Below are positions 51,204-60,006 of a stretch of 64,000 nt of DNA, piece by piece. Origin of the DNA: an uncultured Candidatus Melainabacteria bacterium (GTDB taxonomy: Bacteria; Cyanobacteriota; Vampirovibrionia; Gastranaerophilales; Gastranaerophilaceae); the NCBI GenBank assembly GCA_947361615.1, contig CANAJP010000003.1, positions 1 to 64,000 on the forward strand. The letters run 5' to 3'. Both the position numbers and the translations under genes were made by a program. The notes below the pieces were generated by a model that saw nothing but the letters and a program-made list of their open reading frames with translations, had not been told where the DNA came from and did no database searches. Every line of letters starts with the position of its first letter. Position 1 is the first letter of the stretch.

Positions 51204-53393
51204 ATGGTAGGAAAATCGAAAAAGTTATCAATTGCATTCTACTGGCATATGCATCAGCCGGTGTATCAGCTTACGCCCGAAAGTGATTATATTATGCCCT
51301 GGACAAGGCTTCACGCAGTCAAGGATTACCTTGATATGCTTACCATTATTAAAAACCACAAAAATATAAAACTAAATTTTAACATTGTTCCAATACTTGT
51401 GGATTCATTTATCCGCTACGGTGAACAAGGTTTCCACGACCTGCATTCCAGAATAACTGTAAAACCGGTTGAAGAACTCACCGACGAGGATAAAAACTTT
51501 ATTATAAACAATTTCTTTGACGCAAATTATCAATTTATGATATTACCGCTTAAAGAATATGACCGCTTAATCCACAAATATCAATTTACAAAAGATATTA
51601 ACGACTTTTCGCCACAGGAATATTCAGACCTTATGGCGCTTTTCAACCTAGCATGGATTGATAATTCTCACATCAAAGACTATCCGGAATTAAAAGCGTT
51701 ATACAAAAAAGGCTCCGGCTTTACACTTGAAGACAGAAAAAAAATCATTGAAATCCAACGCGATATAATCCGTAAGATTATTCCAACATTCAAAAAATAT
51801 TTAAAATCTAAACGCATAGAAATTACAACAAGCCCGCATTACCATCCAATATTACCGGCGCTTGTTGATATTGCAGATGTTTCGACGAATTCCAACGGGG
51901 ATTTACCACTTACGCTTGGCATGAAAAAAGATGCAGAAAACCAGATAAAAGAAGCTATAGATATTATAGAAAAAGCATTCGGCGTAAAACCACAGGGGAT
52001 TTGGCCATCTGAGCACTGTATCAGCAACAAAACCCTTAAACTTTTTAGCGATTTAGGTCTAAAATGGACGATCTCTGATGAAGGTGTGCTTTCAAACTCA
52101 ATAAAATTTGATTTTGTGAGGGATTTCAACGGAAACCTTGAAAATCCTTATCCGTTATTGAAAGTGTACGATTTTAAATCAAACCTAAAAGTTATTTTTA
52201 GAGAAGCCGTATTCCCTAATCTTATCAGTTTTGAATACCCAAACCACGACTCTGAACGTGCTGCAAACGATCTTTATGACAGAATTAAAACGATTCAAAA
52301 CAAAATCCAGAATTCACCTGACGACACCCATCTGCTAACAATTGCAATGGATGGCGAAAACTGCTGGGAAAACTATGCCAAAGACGGCGCTGTGTTCCTG
52401 AACACCCTTTATGGTTTAATCAACGACGATCCAACCCTTGAAACAGTCTTAATCAGTGATTACGTCGAAAATGAAAAACACTTAAAAGAACTCAATAGCA
52501 TCAAAGCAGGTTCGTGGATTAATCAGGATTTCAAACTATGGATTGACGAACCATTGAAAAATTTGGCGTGGTCTTATCTAAAACAAGTTAAGGATGATTT
52601 AGAAAACTTTATTCTTTTAAACCCTAATCATCCAAACATTGAATCCGCAAAAAAAGAATTGTTTGTTTGTCAGGGCAGCGACTGGTTCTGGTGGTTTGGT
52701 GAGCCGAACGACTCAGGCCACGACAATATCTTTGACTACCTGTTCCGTATGCACTTGAAAAATGTTTACGAATTTCTTGACATGCCTGTACCGGAACGCC
52801 TTAATGTTCCGCTTCTCGACTCGCTGGAAGAACAATTCGATGCCGAACATCCACTTCCATCCGCAATAGACATGAAATTTCTTGAAATTTCCGACGGGCC
52901 TGTACTTCAAGAGAATAAACTGTTTGACAGGATAGCCTATGGATGTGATTCAAACAATTTCCATTTAAAATTTTATCTCAATGAATATATGCAAAACAAT
53001 CCGACCAAATATTATCAAACATTCCAAACATATATCTATATGAGAAATGCGAATAAAAAGCACTATTTATCGCATATTAGATTGATAAACAAGACCGAAA
53101 GCATACTGCCGGTCTGTAAAGAAAAATTTCACAACGAATTTCAACTCACAGTCGACGACGGAGTGTTAAAATTTTCGCGTCTCACCTCAGCAATTCAAAA
53201 CGGTCTGTGGGTATTGCAATCGAAAAAAGATTTTGCTATCAGTCACGAAAAAACAATAGACGTAACAATTCCGCTAGATAATCTTGATATTGGCGTTGGC
53301 GAAGAAATGGAATTTATTATCGCACAATCAAAATTAGGTGTACTGGATTCAGTAACACCTAATGAAGTTCTATTAAAAGTTAAGAGAATTTAA
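51204..53393 (+). CDS. Glycoside hydrolase family 57 enzyme (alpha-amylase/glucanotransferase-like)
   Basis: 729 aa. The opening IAFYWHMHQPVYQ (HMHQP 15-19), the nucleophile Glu270 in GIWPSEHC and the acid/base Asp383 in IAMDGENCWENY are the GH57 catalytic features. The C-terminal part (about 500-729) carries DWFWWFGEPNDSGHDNIFDYLFR and a beta-rich domain, as in long cyanobacterial and archaeal GH57 proteins. It likely acts in the cytoplasm on glycogen or maltodextrin, but whether it hydrolyses, transfers or branches cannot be told. No signal peptide. Its stop codon abuts the convergent gene's stop with no gap. Confidence 0.9.
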   Translation: MVGKSKKLSIAFYWHMHQPVYQLTPESDYIMPWTRLHAVKDYLDMLTIIKNHKNIKLNFNIVPILVDSFIRYGEQGFHDLHSRITVKPVEELTDEDKNFIINNFFDANYQFMILPLKEYDRLIHKYQFTKDINDFSPQEYSDLMALFNLAWIDNSHIKDYPELKALYKKGSGFTLEDRKKIIEIQRDIIRKIIPTFKKYLKSKRIEITTSPHYHPILPALVDIADVSTNSNGDLPLTLGMKKDAENQIKEAIDIIEKAFGVKPQGIWPSEHCISNKTLKLFSDLGLKWTISDEGVLSNSIKFDFVRDFNGNLENPYPLLKVYDFKSNLKVIFREAVFPNLISFEYPNHDSERAANDLYDRIKTIQNKIQNSPDDTHLLTIAMDGENCWENYAKDGAVFLNTLYGLINDDPTLETVLISDYVENEKHLKELNSIKAGSWINQDFKLWIDEPLKNLAWSYLKQVKDDLENFILLNPNHPNIESAKKELFVCQGSDWFWWFGEPNDSGHDNIFDYLFRMHLKNVYEFLDMPVPERLNVPLLDSLEEQFDAEHPLPSAIDMKFLEISDGPVLQENKLFDRIAYGCDSNNFHLKFYLNEYMQNNPTKYYQTFQTYIYMRNANKKHYLSHIRLINKTESILPVCKEKFHNEFQLTVDDGVLKFSRLTSAIQNGLWVLQSKKDFAISHEKTIDVTIPLDNLDIGVGEEMEFIIAQSKLGVLDSVTPNEVLLKVKRI

Positions 53394-54050
53394 TTACTCA
53401 GGTCGACAAGTTGCAACAGCTGATGCAGCAAGAGCTACAGCACCTGCAACCAAACCACCTATTATCATGCGTTCATTTTTAATGGTTTTCATTGCACGTT
53501 CAAGAACAGCATGACCATCTTGAGTGATAGTTGTCCCTGCTTTAACTAATTTTTTCTTGTTGAAACCGTCTTTAACCAATGCTTTTGCTTCTGCTTCAGT
53601 TGTATTGCTGTTCAATAAAATTTGTTTTCCATCTTCTGAGAATTTAACTTCGCCATTTTCTGCAATTTTATTTTCAACAACTTCTTTAAGTTTATCGCGT
53701 AACCCTTTTCCTTTTAATGCATTGCCTTTGTCATCAACCATTTGCTCACGTTTAATTTCTAAGAAATCTCCGAAACGATTGAAAAACTTCTCTGTTTGAG
53801 CATTGTTAGCGTAAGTTTTATCAGTAGCATAAACTGTATCAAGATAATCTTTTGCGCTTGCCGCATTTAAAAGTTTATAAAGTTTATCAGAATTCATCTC
53901 TTTAACAACTTCCTTGACGAACCTGTCAGAAGTTGCCTGACTTTTAGCATTAACAAGCGGCATATAATTACCAGCTGCAACGCCAGCACCGATTCCTGCG
54001 ACTGTACTTGCTGCGATAATACCTGTACGATTTTGATTATTAACTTGCAT
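53394..54050 (-). CDS. Lineage-specific protein with two terminal membrane segments, unknown
   Basis: 218 aa with TTGGAG upstream of the ATG. N-terminal hydrophobic Gly/Ala stretch (about 10-27, GIIAASTVAGIGAGVAAG) and a second at the C-terminus (about 195-215, MIIGGLVAGAVALAASAVA). The middle is soluble, charged and helical. The start MQVNNQNRTG resembles the N-termini of the F-x-G proteins (MQINTSTP, MRVQNINR), but no F-x-G follows. Function unknown; a membrane-tethered hairpin protein is possible. Confidence 0.7.
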   Translation of the reverse strand: MQVNNQNRTGIIAASTVAGIGAGVAAGNYMPLVNAKSQATSDRFVKEVVKEMNSDKLYKLLNAASAKDYLDTVYATDKTYANNAQTEKFFNRFGDFLEIKREQMVDDKGNALKGKGLRDKLKEVVENKIAENGEVKFSEDGKQILLNSNTTEAEAKALVKDGFNKKKLVKAGTTITQDGHAVLERAMKTIKNERMIIGGLVAGAVALAASAVATCRPE

Positions 54051-54148
54051 ACAATTTCTCCAATTTAAAGAAAACTACACACTTTATACAAAACTAAACA
54101 TAAATTTATTTGCTAGTTAAAGCAAAAATTTTACATTTGTTAACCATT

Positions 54149-54235
54149 TGTCATCCTGAACTCGATTCAGAATCTATCCAGTGTGACGGGCTATCGGTTT
54201 CGCTTGCCAGATTCCGAAACAAGTTCGGAATGACA
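54149..54235. repeat. Dispersed palindromic repeat, copy C
   Basis: Begins TGTCATCCTGAACTCGATTC and ends GAAACAAGTTCGGAATGACA, which are inverted copies of each other with few mismatches. Inner hairpin ATTCCGAA-ACAAG-TTCGGAAT (54211-54231). The middle contains CTATCGGTTTCGCTTGCCAG. 87 bases between the 53394 gene and dut. Confidence 0.8.
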
Positions 54236-54253
54236 GGAAAAGGGTTAGCCACC

Positions 54254-54691
54254 TTACTTTCCTGTAGAGCCGAAACCACCTTCGCCACGAACGGTGTCAG
54301 AAAGTTCCGTTACAACTTCGATTTTTGCTTGTTCGTACTTCGCAATAACCATTTGTGCAACACGTTCACACGGTTGAATAACGTAAGATTGGGTTGATAG
54401 GTTCACAAGCGCAATACAAACTTCTCCGCGGTAATCTTCATCAACTGTTCCAACACAGTTAATCAAAGAAATTCCGTGTTTGATTGACAAGCCGGAACGC
54501 GGTCTGATTTGCGCTTCGTAACCGTGTTCAAGTTCAATTTTTAATCCTGTAGGGATTAACTTGCGTTCTAACGGTTTCAAAACAATCGGTTCAGCGATTG
54601 CAGCGCATAAATCCATGCCTGCAGCGCCTTCTGTTTTGTATTCAGGAACATTCACGTTATGTGGTAAACGTTGAATTTTTAAAACTGTCAT
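54254..54691 (-). CDS. dut: dUTP diphosphatase
   Basis: 145 aa. Trimeric dUTPase that keeps uracil out of DNA and gives dUMP for thymidylate synthesis. All five motifs are visible: AGMDLCA, RPRSGLSIKHG, NCVGTVDEDYRGE, CERVAQMVI, and the C-terminal RGEGGFGSTGK that closes over the active site. Starts 10 bases after alaS, so it is probably cotranscribed. Confidence 0.97.
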   Translation of the reverse strand: MTVLKIQRLPHNVNVPEYKTEGAAGMDLCAAIAEPIVLKPLERKLIPTGLKIELEHGYEAQIRPRSGLSIKHGISLINCVGTVDEDYRGEVCIALVNLSTQSYVIQPCERVAQMVIAKYEQAKIEVVTELSDTVRGEGGFGSTGK

Positions 54692-54701
54692 AATTTCTCC
54701 T

Positions 54702-57344
54702 CTATTTTAAAATTTGTGTTTCAATCGCTGCAAGAGCGTCGTCAAGTTTTGACGCATCTTTTACGCCGCCTTGTGCAAAGTTTGGACGACCACCGCCGTT
54801 AGCACCTGTTGCACGGGCAATTTCGCCAACAATTTTGCCAGCATTGACACCTTTTTGGATAAAGCTGTCAGAAACTTTTGCCAATACCATCCTGTCATTA
54901 GCAAGAACAATTACACACTCGCCAAGTTTATTTGCAAGAAGTTCCACACCAGCTTTAACGCCGTCTGCGTCAAAGTTTTCGATTTTAGATATGAACACTT
55001 TTCCGCCATCAACGTCTTTCGCGCGTGAAATAAATGTTGAGAATTTATTTCTTGCTGCTTCTTCTTTTAGTTGTGCAAGTTGTTTTTGAAGCTCACGATT
55101 TTCTTCCGCAAGTTTTTCAACACGTTCAAGAACTTCATCAGTGTGAACTTTAAATCTAGCTTCAAGTGCGTTTGTAACTTTAGCTTTTTCGTTCATATAT
55201 TCAAGTGCAGCTTTAGCAACAACAAGTTCAATACGTCTGGTACCTGCTGCGATTGCACTTTCAGAAACGATTTTAACTAATCTTAAATCGCCCGTGTTTT
55301 TCGCGTGCGTACCAGCACAGAATTCACGAGAAATAACAGCCGGTGCGTTTTCTTGACATTTGCAGCCCCCGCCACATTTACATTTCTTCGCTCCGCCTAT
55401 AGATACAACACGAACAACATCTTCGTATTTTTCACCAAATAATGCAGTTGCACCTGTAAGTTTCGCTTCTTCTATATCCATAACATCTGTGCGAACCGTA
55501 AGTTTTTCGCTAATCCATTCGTTCATAAGGTTTTCAACCTTAACGACCTCATCAGGAGTCATTGCACGTGAGAAAGTAAAGTCAAATCTCATACGATTTT
55601 CTTCAACCTGTGAACCAGCCTGCTTAACCTCATCGCCTAATGTTTTAACAAGCGCTGCTTGAAGTAAGTGAGCAGATGTATGGTGAACGCGGATTTCTGA
55701 ACGTCTTGCCGCATCAATAGAAGCGCAAACACTGTCACCGATAACAACTTCGCCGTTAAGAATTTGGCATCTATGAACAAATAAGTGATTAACTTTAAAT
55801 GTTGTCAAAACTTCTGCTTTAAGGTTTTCACTTTCGATTATACCGCTGTCGCCAACCTGTCCGCCGCATTCTGCGTAGAACGGAGTTTTGTCAAGAACGA
55901 TGTCAACAAAGCCTTCACCTTCAACCTGAGCGAGAATTTTCGCATCGCACACGGTTTCATCGTAGCCTACAAACTCAGTTGAACCCACCTGTTCTTCTAT
56001 TTTTGCATATTTAATATCGCCTGTAACTGAAATTTTCGCAGTAGCAGCTTTTGCACGATCCTTCTGTTCTTGCATAGCCTTTTTGAAGCCATCTTCATCA
56101 ACCTTGAGGCCGTTTTCCTCAGCGATTTCACGTGTAAGTTCAAACGGGAAACCGAAAGTATCATAAAGTCTGAATGCGCTTTCACCGTCGATATCTTTTT
56201 TGTCAGCGATAAACTCTTCTAACAACTTGTAACCACGGTCAAGTGTAACCTTGAAGCGTTCTTCTTCTTTCTTGATAACATCTTTGATTTTCGCCTGATT
56301 TTTAACAAGTTCTGGATAAGCTTCACCGTAGTGTTCAATAACAGTATCAACAAGTTTGTAGAGGAATGGTAAATCCATTCCGAGGATTTTTCCATGACGG
56401 AGCGCACGTCTTAAAATCATTCTCAAAACATAGCTTCTGCCTTCATTTCCAGGGATTACACCGTCAGAAATCAAGAAAGTTACGCAACGCGCGTGGTCTG
56501 TAATTATACGCAATGAAATATCTGTTTTTTCAGATTTTTTGTAAGGAACGCCACTCATTTCACAGACCTTGTCCAGAATAGGTTTTAAAAGGTCAGTTTC
56601 AAAAGTTGATGCAACGCCCTGACACACCATTGTAATACGTTCTAAGCCCATGCCTGTATCAACGTTTTTCTTTTCAAGCGGGGATTGATTACCCTCTTCA
56701 TCCTGATAAAGTTCGGTAAAAACGAGGTTCCAAATTTCAACCCAGCGGTCGCATTCACAAGTATCAATACCACAGTCGTCAGAACATTTGTATTGTTCAC
56801 CTAAATCATAGTGAATTTCCGTGCAAGGACCGCAAGAACCAGACGCCCCGGGAGGCCCCCAGAAGTTATCCTTTTTACCTTTGCGTTTAATACGTTCAGC
56901 CGGAACACCGATACTTTGCCAGATTTCCGCGGCTTCGTCGTCAGTTTCAAAAATAGTAATCCATAATCTGTCTTTATCAAGTTTTAAAACTTCGGTTACA
57001 AATTCCCACGCCCAAGGAATAATTTCTCTTTTGTAATAGTCTCCAAAAGAGAAGTTACCAAGCATTTCAAAGAAAGTGTGGTGGCGCGGAGTACGACCAA
57101 CATTTTCAATATCAGAATCTTTTCCGCCTGCTCTTGCGCATTTTTGGCAAGACGCAGCGCGCGCAGGGTCGTACGGCGGTTTTACAATACCTAAAAACAT
57201 AGGTAAAAATTGAAGCATGCCTGCTGTAGTCAACAATACAGTTGGATTATCCGGCACAAGGCTTGAACTTTCAACGATAGTGTGCTGATGTTTATTTTTA
57301 AAGTAATCTAAGTATAACTGTCTAATCTGATTTCCTGTTAACAT
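54702..57344 (-). CDS. alaS: Alanyl-tRNA synthetase
   Basis: 880 aa, full length. N-terminal catalytic domain with the alanine-type motif RQLYLDYFKNKHQHTIVESSSLVP and AGMLQFLPMFLG; the tRNA-recognition domain; the editing domain with HTSAHLLQAAL (HxxxH) and CAGTHAKNTGDL; then the coiled coil and C-Ala domain (ANGGGRPNFAQGG). An additional Cys-rich insert, KKCKCGGGCKCQ (about 657-668), sits inside the editing region and is not usual. Charges tRNA-Ala and removes mischarged Ser/Gly. Confidence 0.97.
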   Translation of the reverse strand: MLTGNQIRQLYLDYFKNKHQHTIVESSSLVPDNPTVLLTTAGMLQFLPMFLGIVKPPYDPARAASCQKCARAGGKDSDIENVGRTPRHHTFFEMLGNFSFGDYYKREIIPWAWEFVTEVLKLDKDRLWITIFETDDEAAEIWQSIGVPAERIKRKGKKDNFWGPPGASGSCGPCTEIHYDLGEQYKCSDDCGIDTCECDRWVEIWNLVFTELYQDEEGNQSPLEKKNVDTGMGLERITMVCQGVASTFETDLLKPILDKVCEMSGVPYKKSEKTDISLRIITDHARCVTFLISDGVIPGNEGRSYVLRMILRRALRHGKILGMDLPFLYKLVDTVIEHYGEAYPELVKNQAKIKDVIKKEEERFKVTLDRGYKLLEEFIADKKDIDGESAFRLYDTFGFPFELTREIAEENGLKVDEDGFKKAMQEQKDRAKAATAKISVTGDIKYAKIEEQVGSTEFVGYDETVCDAKILAQVEGEGFVDIVLDKTPFYAECGGQVGDSGIIESENLKAEVLTTFKVNHLFVHRCQILNGEVVIGDSVCASIDAARRSEIRVHHTSAHLLQAALVKTLGDEVKQAGSQVEENRMRFDFTFSRAMTPDEVVKVENLMNEWISEKLTVRTDVMDIEEAKLTGATALFGEKYEDVVRVVSIGGAKKCKCGGGCKCQENAPAVISREFCAGTHAKNTGDLRLVKIVSESAIAAGTRRIELVVAKAALEYMNEKAKVTNALEARFKVHTDEVLERVEKLAEENRELQKQLAQLKEEAARNKFSTFISRAKDVDGGKVFISKIENFDADGVKAGVELLANKLGECVIVLANDRMVLAKVSDSFIQKGVNAGKIVGEIARATGANGGGRPNFAQGGVKDASKLDDALAAIETQILK

Positions 57345-57440
57345 AATATTCCTCTTCTAACTAATATATAGAAACATGGTATTACGAAAACAGTTGATTT
57401 TAAATAGAATTATAAGTTATTTAAAGATAAAATTAAACAC

Positions 57441-57467
57441 TTGAAAAAAATTTATGTTTGATATAAT
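57441..57467 (+). promoter_or_regulatory. Promoter of tRNA-Leu
   Basis: TATAAT (57462-57467) with an extended -10 TG (57459-57460) and TTGAAA (57441-57446) at 15-base spacing; start of transcription expected about 10 bases before the tRNA. Confidence 0.6.
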
Positions 57468-57484
57468 ATAAAGGAGCACTTCAT

Positions 57485-57570
57485 GCCGGAGTGATGGAAT
57501 TGGTAGACGTGCCAGACTCAAAATCTGGTGAGGATCACACCTCGTGTCGGTTCGACCCCGACCTTCGGCA
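57485..57570 (+). tRNA. tRNA-Leu (anticodon CAA)
   Basis: 86 bases, class II. The acceptor stem GCCGGAG pairs with CTTCGGC (one G-U), with A as discriminator. The anticodon arm CCAGA-CTCAAAA-TCTGG gives anticodon CAA (reads UUG). A long variable arm (TGAGGATCACACCTCG region) and T arm GTCGG-TTCGACC-CCGAC are present. CCA is not encoded. A strong terminator follows at once. Confidence 0.95.
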
Positions 57571-57612
57571 AATAATAAGCCCTTCGTTTTTACGAGGGGC
57601 TTATTATTTTTT
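57571..57612 (+). terminator. Terminator of tRNA-Leu
   Basis: A 17-bp stem (AATAATAAGCCC...GGGCTTATTATT with one G-U) and then a run of T, directly after the tRNA discriminator base. Confidence 0.85.
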
Positions 57613-57628
57613 GTGGGCGGGGGAGAAC

Positions 57629-57746
57629 CGTGTCGGTTCGGAGAATTTTCGGTAGGGTGAAGCGGAGCGAAACCCGTAACTTGTCCAGAAGCGTGGTTCT
57701 GGACAAAGCCGAATAATCCGAAAGAACCCCGACCTTCGGCAAATAA
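57629..57746 (+). repeat. Second copy of the tRNA-Leu 3' end split by an 85-base palindromic insert
   Basis: CGTGTCGGTTCG (57629-57640) and ACCCCGACCTTCGGCAAATAA (57726-57746) together reproduce, without loss, tRNA-Leu bases 57543-57570 plus five more bases. Between them is an 85-base insert with inverted ends (GAGAATTTTCGG / CCGAATAATCCGAAAGA) and two inner hairpins, GGGT...ACCC and TTGTCCAGAA...TTCTGGACAA. No functional second tRNA is present. Confidence 0.8.
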
Positions 57747-57780
57747 AAGAGGGATACCGATGGTATCCCTCTTTTATTTT
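57745..57780. terminator. Terminator after the split tRNA-end copy, also serving the lytic transglycosylase gene
   Basis: AAAAGAGGGATACC-GAT-GGTATCCCTCTTTT, a perfect 14-bp stem with T runs on both strands; on the minus strand it lies just after the 57791-58576 stop. Confidence 0.85.
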
Positions 57781-57790
57781 TATTGAAATA

Positions 57791-58576
57791 TTATTTCTTC
57801 GCCATTACTGGATTTAGGATTGTTGTTTTTATATTATTTAATACCATTTGCAAATCTGTTTTGGTAATTTTTAAATCCTTGTCATAATCTAATGGCTTAT
57901 TAGCTTCATATAATGTTTTAGTAATTGAATCTGTTGCACTTGTTAAAAATGGTTTATTTACTCGTGCGGGAGTATAAAAAAGTGCATAAAGCTCGCCGCC
58001 CGTAAGTTTCCCTTTGTGCTTCCTCATATAAGTATTTTTCATTGTCAATATATAATTTCTTACATATGGCATTTGCTCTGCACGCGATAACGATAGGAAT
58101 TTTTCCATTGAAATTTCACTACTAAGCTTGATTGCATCCTTGCCTAATTGCCCAAGACCAGCAAAACTTCCGTTTTTCACATCGGGTTCAAACTTTGACT
58201 CTTTGTATAAAAGAGCGGTTAAATCTTCAGCTTCACAGTTTACTTTTTCTGAGGTCTTAATAATTTCGCTGACAAATTCATCCTTTACGTCCGGGACTAC
58301 ATTTGCTACCATTTTTTTTATCCGTTGAAATTCAACAGTTTCAATAATATCCCCAAAAATATTTTCCATAGACTTTACAGCCTGTTTTTGGATATTAGTC
58401 TCAACAGGCATTCTTTCGGGTGCATGACTTGCTATTGGCGCAGTTAAGGCGTGTGCTGCAATCATTATCGCAGGATATGTTTTTTTTATTATAGTTTTTG
58501 GCGTGGCGCAAATTCTCTTTAATGTTCCAAACCTATTTACGCCTATATTAGAGTTGGTAATTCGTGGTAAATGCAT
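57791..58576 (-). CDS. SLT-type lytic transglycosylase-like protein
   Basis: 261 aa. The N-terminus MHLPRITNSNIGVNRFGTLK carries FGT after a short polar start (the F-x-G-like motif) and is followed by a hydrophobic stretch (about 35-50). The C-terminal half has the goose-lysozyme/SLT pattern: ALLYKESKFEPDVKN with catalytic-type Glu126, then SFAGLGQLGKDAI (GLGQL 140-144), and later ELYALFYTPARVN. It should cleave peptidoglycan glycan strands, probably outside the inner membrane. It could also be a phage- or secretion-related lysozyme, but no phage genes are near. Confidence 0.78.
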   Translation of the reverse strand: MHLPRITNSNIGVNRFGTLKRICATPKTIIKKTYPAIMIAAHALTAPIASHAPERMPVETNIQKQAVKSMENIFGDIIETVEFQRIKKMVANVVPDVKDEFVSEIIKTSEKVNCEAEDLTALLYKESKFEPDVKNGSFAGLGQLGKDAIKLSSEISMEKFLSLSRAEQMPYVRNYILTMKNTYMRKHKGKLTGGELYALFYTPARVNKPFLTSATDSITKTLYEANKPLDYDKDLKITKTDLQMVLNNIKTTILNPVMAKK

Positions 58577-58672
58577 ATATTTCCCTAGTGTTTTACTTTA
58601 ATAATTCTTGCTAAATATAAATCTTGCAATATATTAAAACCGAAATATTTTATAAAGTCAATAATAAATTTG

Positions 58673-59266
58673 CTAGTCGGTAATTGCAATCTGCTTTTCA
58701 TATATTAAAGTTTTAATTGTTTTTCCATTTATAAAGGTTTCAACTTCTTTCTTTAAGATAAAATTATTCTTTTTATAATAATCATAATTGCAAGTCGTAT
58801 CCGTCCACAGGCAAATTTTACTTATACCATTTTCAATACAAGCTTTCACAAGTTCCGTAAGAAGCATTCTCCCGCAGCCTTTTTGAGTGCTTACAAACAA
58901 GCCGAGAATTACATAATTCTCATCAATAATTTCCTTTAAGCTTTTACCGCAAGCTTCCAGATAATCAAACAGCTCAAGTACAATTTGTTGTTCCTGCTTA
59001 GATTCCAGCAACTGAACTTTATTTTTATACTCCACAAGCTTCTTGCTATTATCAGTTTTTGTAAACGCTAATAAATAAGCTTTCAGGTTATTCTCATCGA
59101 CTATACTAAATGAATATTTACGATTCAAGTCATAATATTCGACCATAAAACTATAAATCAAAGTTTGCAATTCCACACTTTGATTGGTATAAAAATCTCC
59201 CCACGTTAATTGTGATAAATTCGAAGCTTCTTTAATATCTGAATCTTGAAAGTTTCTGATTAACAT
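58673..59266 (-). CDS. GNAT-family N-acetyltransferase
   Basis: 197 aa. MLIRNFQDSDIKEASNLS is a typical GNAT opening, and the acetyl-CoA-binding segment is VILGLFVSTQKGCGRMLLTELVKACIENG (about 134-162; Q/R-x-x-G-x-G/A loop as QKGCGR). The end YYKKNNFILKKEVETF is the usual final strand. An insert of ~30 residues (about 78-110) is longer than standard. The acceptor substrate is unknown. It starts 1 base after the pnuC stop, so they form a unit. Confidence 0.82.
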   Translation of the reverse strand: MLIRNFQDSDIKEASNLSQLTWGDFYTNQSVELQTLIYSFMVEYYDLNRKYSFSIVDENNLKAYLLAFTKTDNSKKLVEYKNKVQLLESKQEQQIVLELFDYLEACGKSLKEIIDENYVILGLFVSTQKGCGRMLLTELVKACIENGISKICLWTDTTCNYDYYKKNNFILKKEVETFINGKTIKTLIYEKQIAITD

Positions 59267-59267
59267 A

Positions 59268-59960
59268 TTACCCCCCTTTCTTCATATCTTTCTGCCACGT
59301 AATAAGAAAATATATCCCGAGAAAAAAATAAACTGTCCACATCATAAATGTAGCAAGCGTTCTTGAACCATGCAAAACGAGATTCAACCACATTAAGGCT
59401 GAAAGACCGTTTACAACTATCCAGATATACCACTGTTCAATACACCGTTTCACTGTCAATAGTAAACCTGCAATTGAAAATACAGTCGTAACAGCATCGA
59501 TTACAGGCGCTGTATCACCTGTAATTTTCAACACATAAGCCAATACAACAGAACCGGCAAAAATCGACACAGCACAAACAATTCTATCCTTTAAACTTAA
59601 TCTTGTTTTTTCTATTACATGCGTATCCGTGCGTAAATGCTTTCTCCATCTAAAAATTCCAAGGATTTGCATAGGGAAATAATACAGAGCATAAAGCGCC
59701 AGATTCCCCCACAATCCGTTGATTAATGACAAGTATGCATAACACATCGTCCCGCAAAGCCCAATATAATAACAGGAAATCTTTCCTTTGCCCGCAAGTA
59801 TTGTATAACTTATTCCACAAACAGCCGAAACCATTGCGACAGGAGTATCTCCCATATAAATAGAGGCCAGCAGAATAAACAGAATTATTGACGGAAAAAC
59901 AATCCGCTCAAACTTTCCCCAGCCGTTTAATTCTCGTTTGATAAAATTAATTAAGTCCAC
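59268..59960 (-). CDS. pnuC: Nicotinamide riboside/NMN transporter PnuC-like
   Basis: About 230 aa from GTG at 59960; the reading frame is open further upstream but would overlap the divergent gene and exceed the family length. Seven or so membrane helices are seen, with NGLWGNLALYALYYFPMQILGIFRWRKH, then DAVTTVFSIAGLLLTVKRCIEQWYIWIVVN, as in PnuC. It imports an NAD precursor by facilitated diffusion. TATAAT lies only 6 bases before the GTG, so the mRNA would be leaderless or nearly so. Confidence 0.85.
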   Translation of the reverse strand: MDLINFIKRELNGWGKFERIVFPSIILFILLASIYMGDTPVAMVSAVCGISYTILAGKGKISCYYIGLCGTMCYAYLSLINGLWGNLALYALYYFPMQILGIFRWRKHLRTDTHVIEKTRLSLKDRIVCAVSIFAGSVVLAYVLKITGDTAPVIDAVTTVFSIAGLLLTVKRCIEQWYIWIVVNGLSALMWLNLVLHGSRTLATFMMWTVYFFLGIYFLITWQKDMKKGG

Positions 59961-60006
59961 ATGTATATTATATGCTAAAATTGGATTTTTGTGAAATACT
60001 ATTAAA

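Noticed and set aside
57791..58576. Lytic transglycosylase as a prophage remnant
   Set aside because: No other phage gene is near, and the protein shares the lineage's F-x-G-type N-terminus. The nearby tRNA-end duplication keeps an old integration event possible, but the gene itself gives no phage signal.
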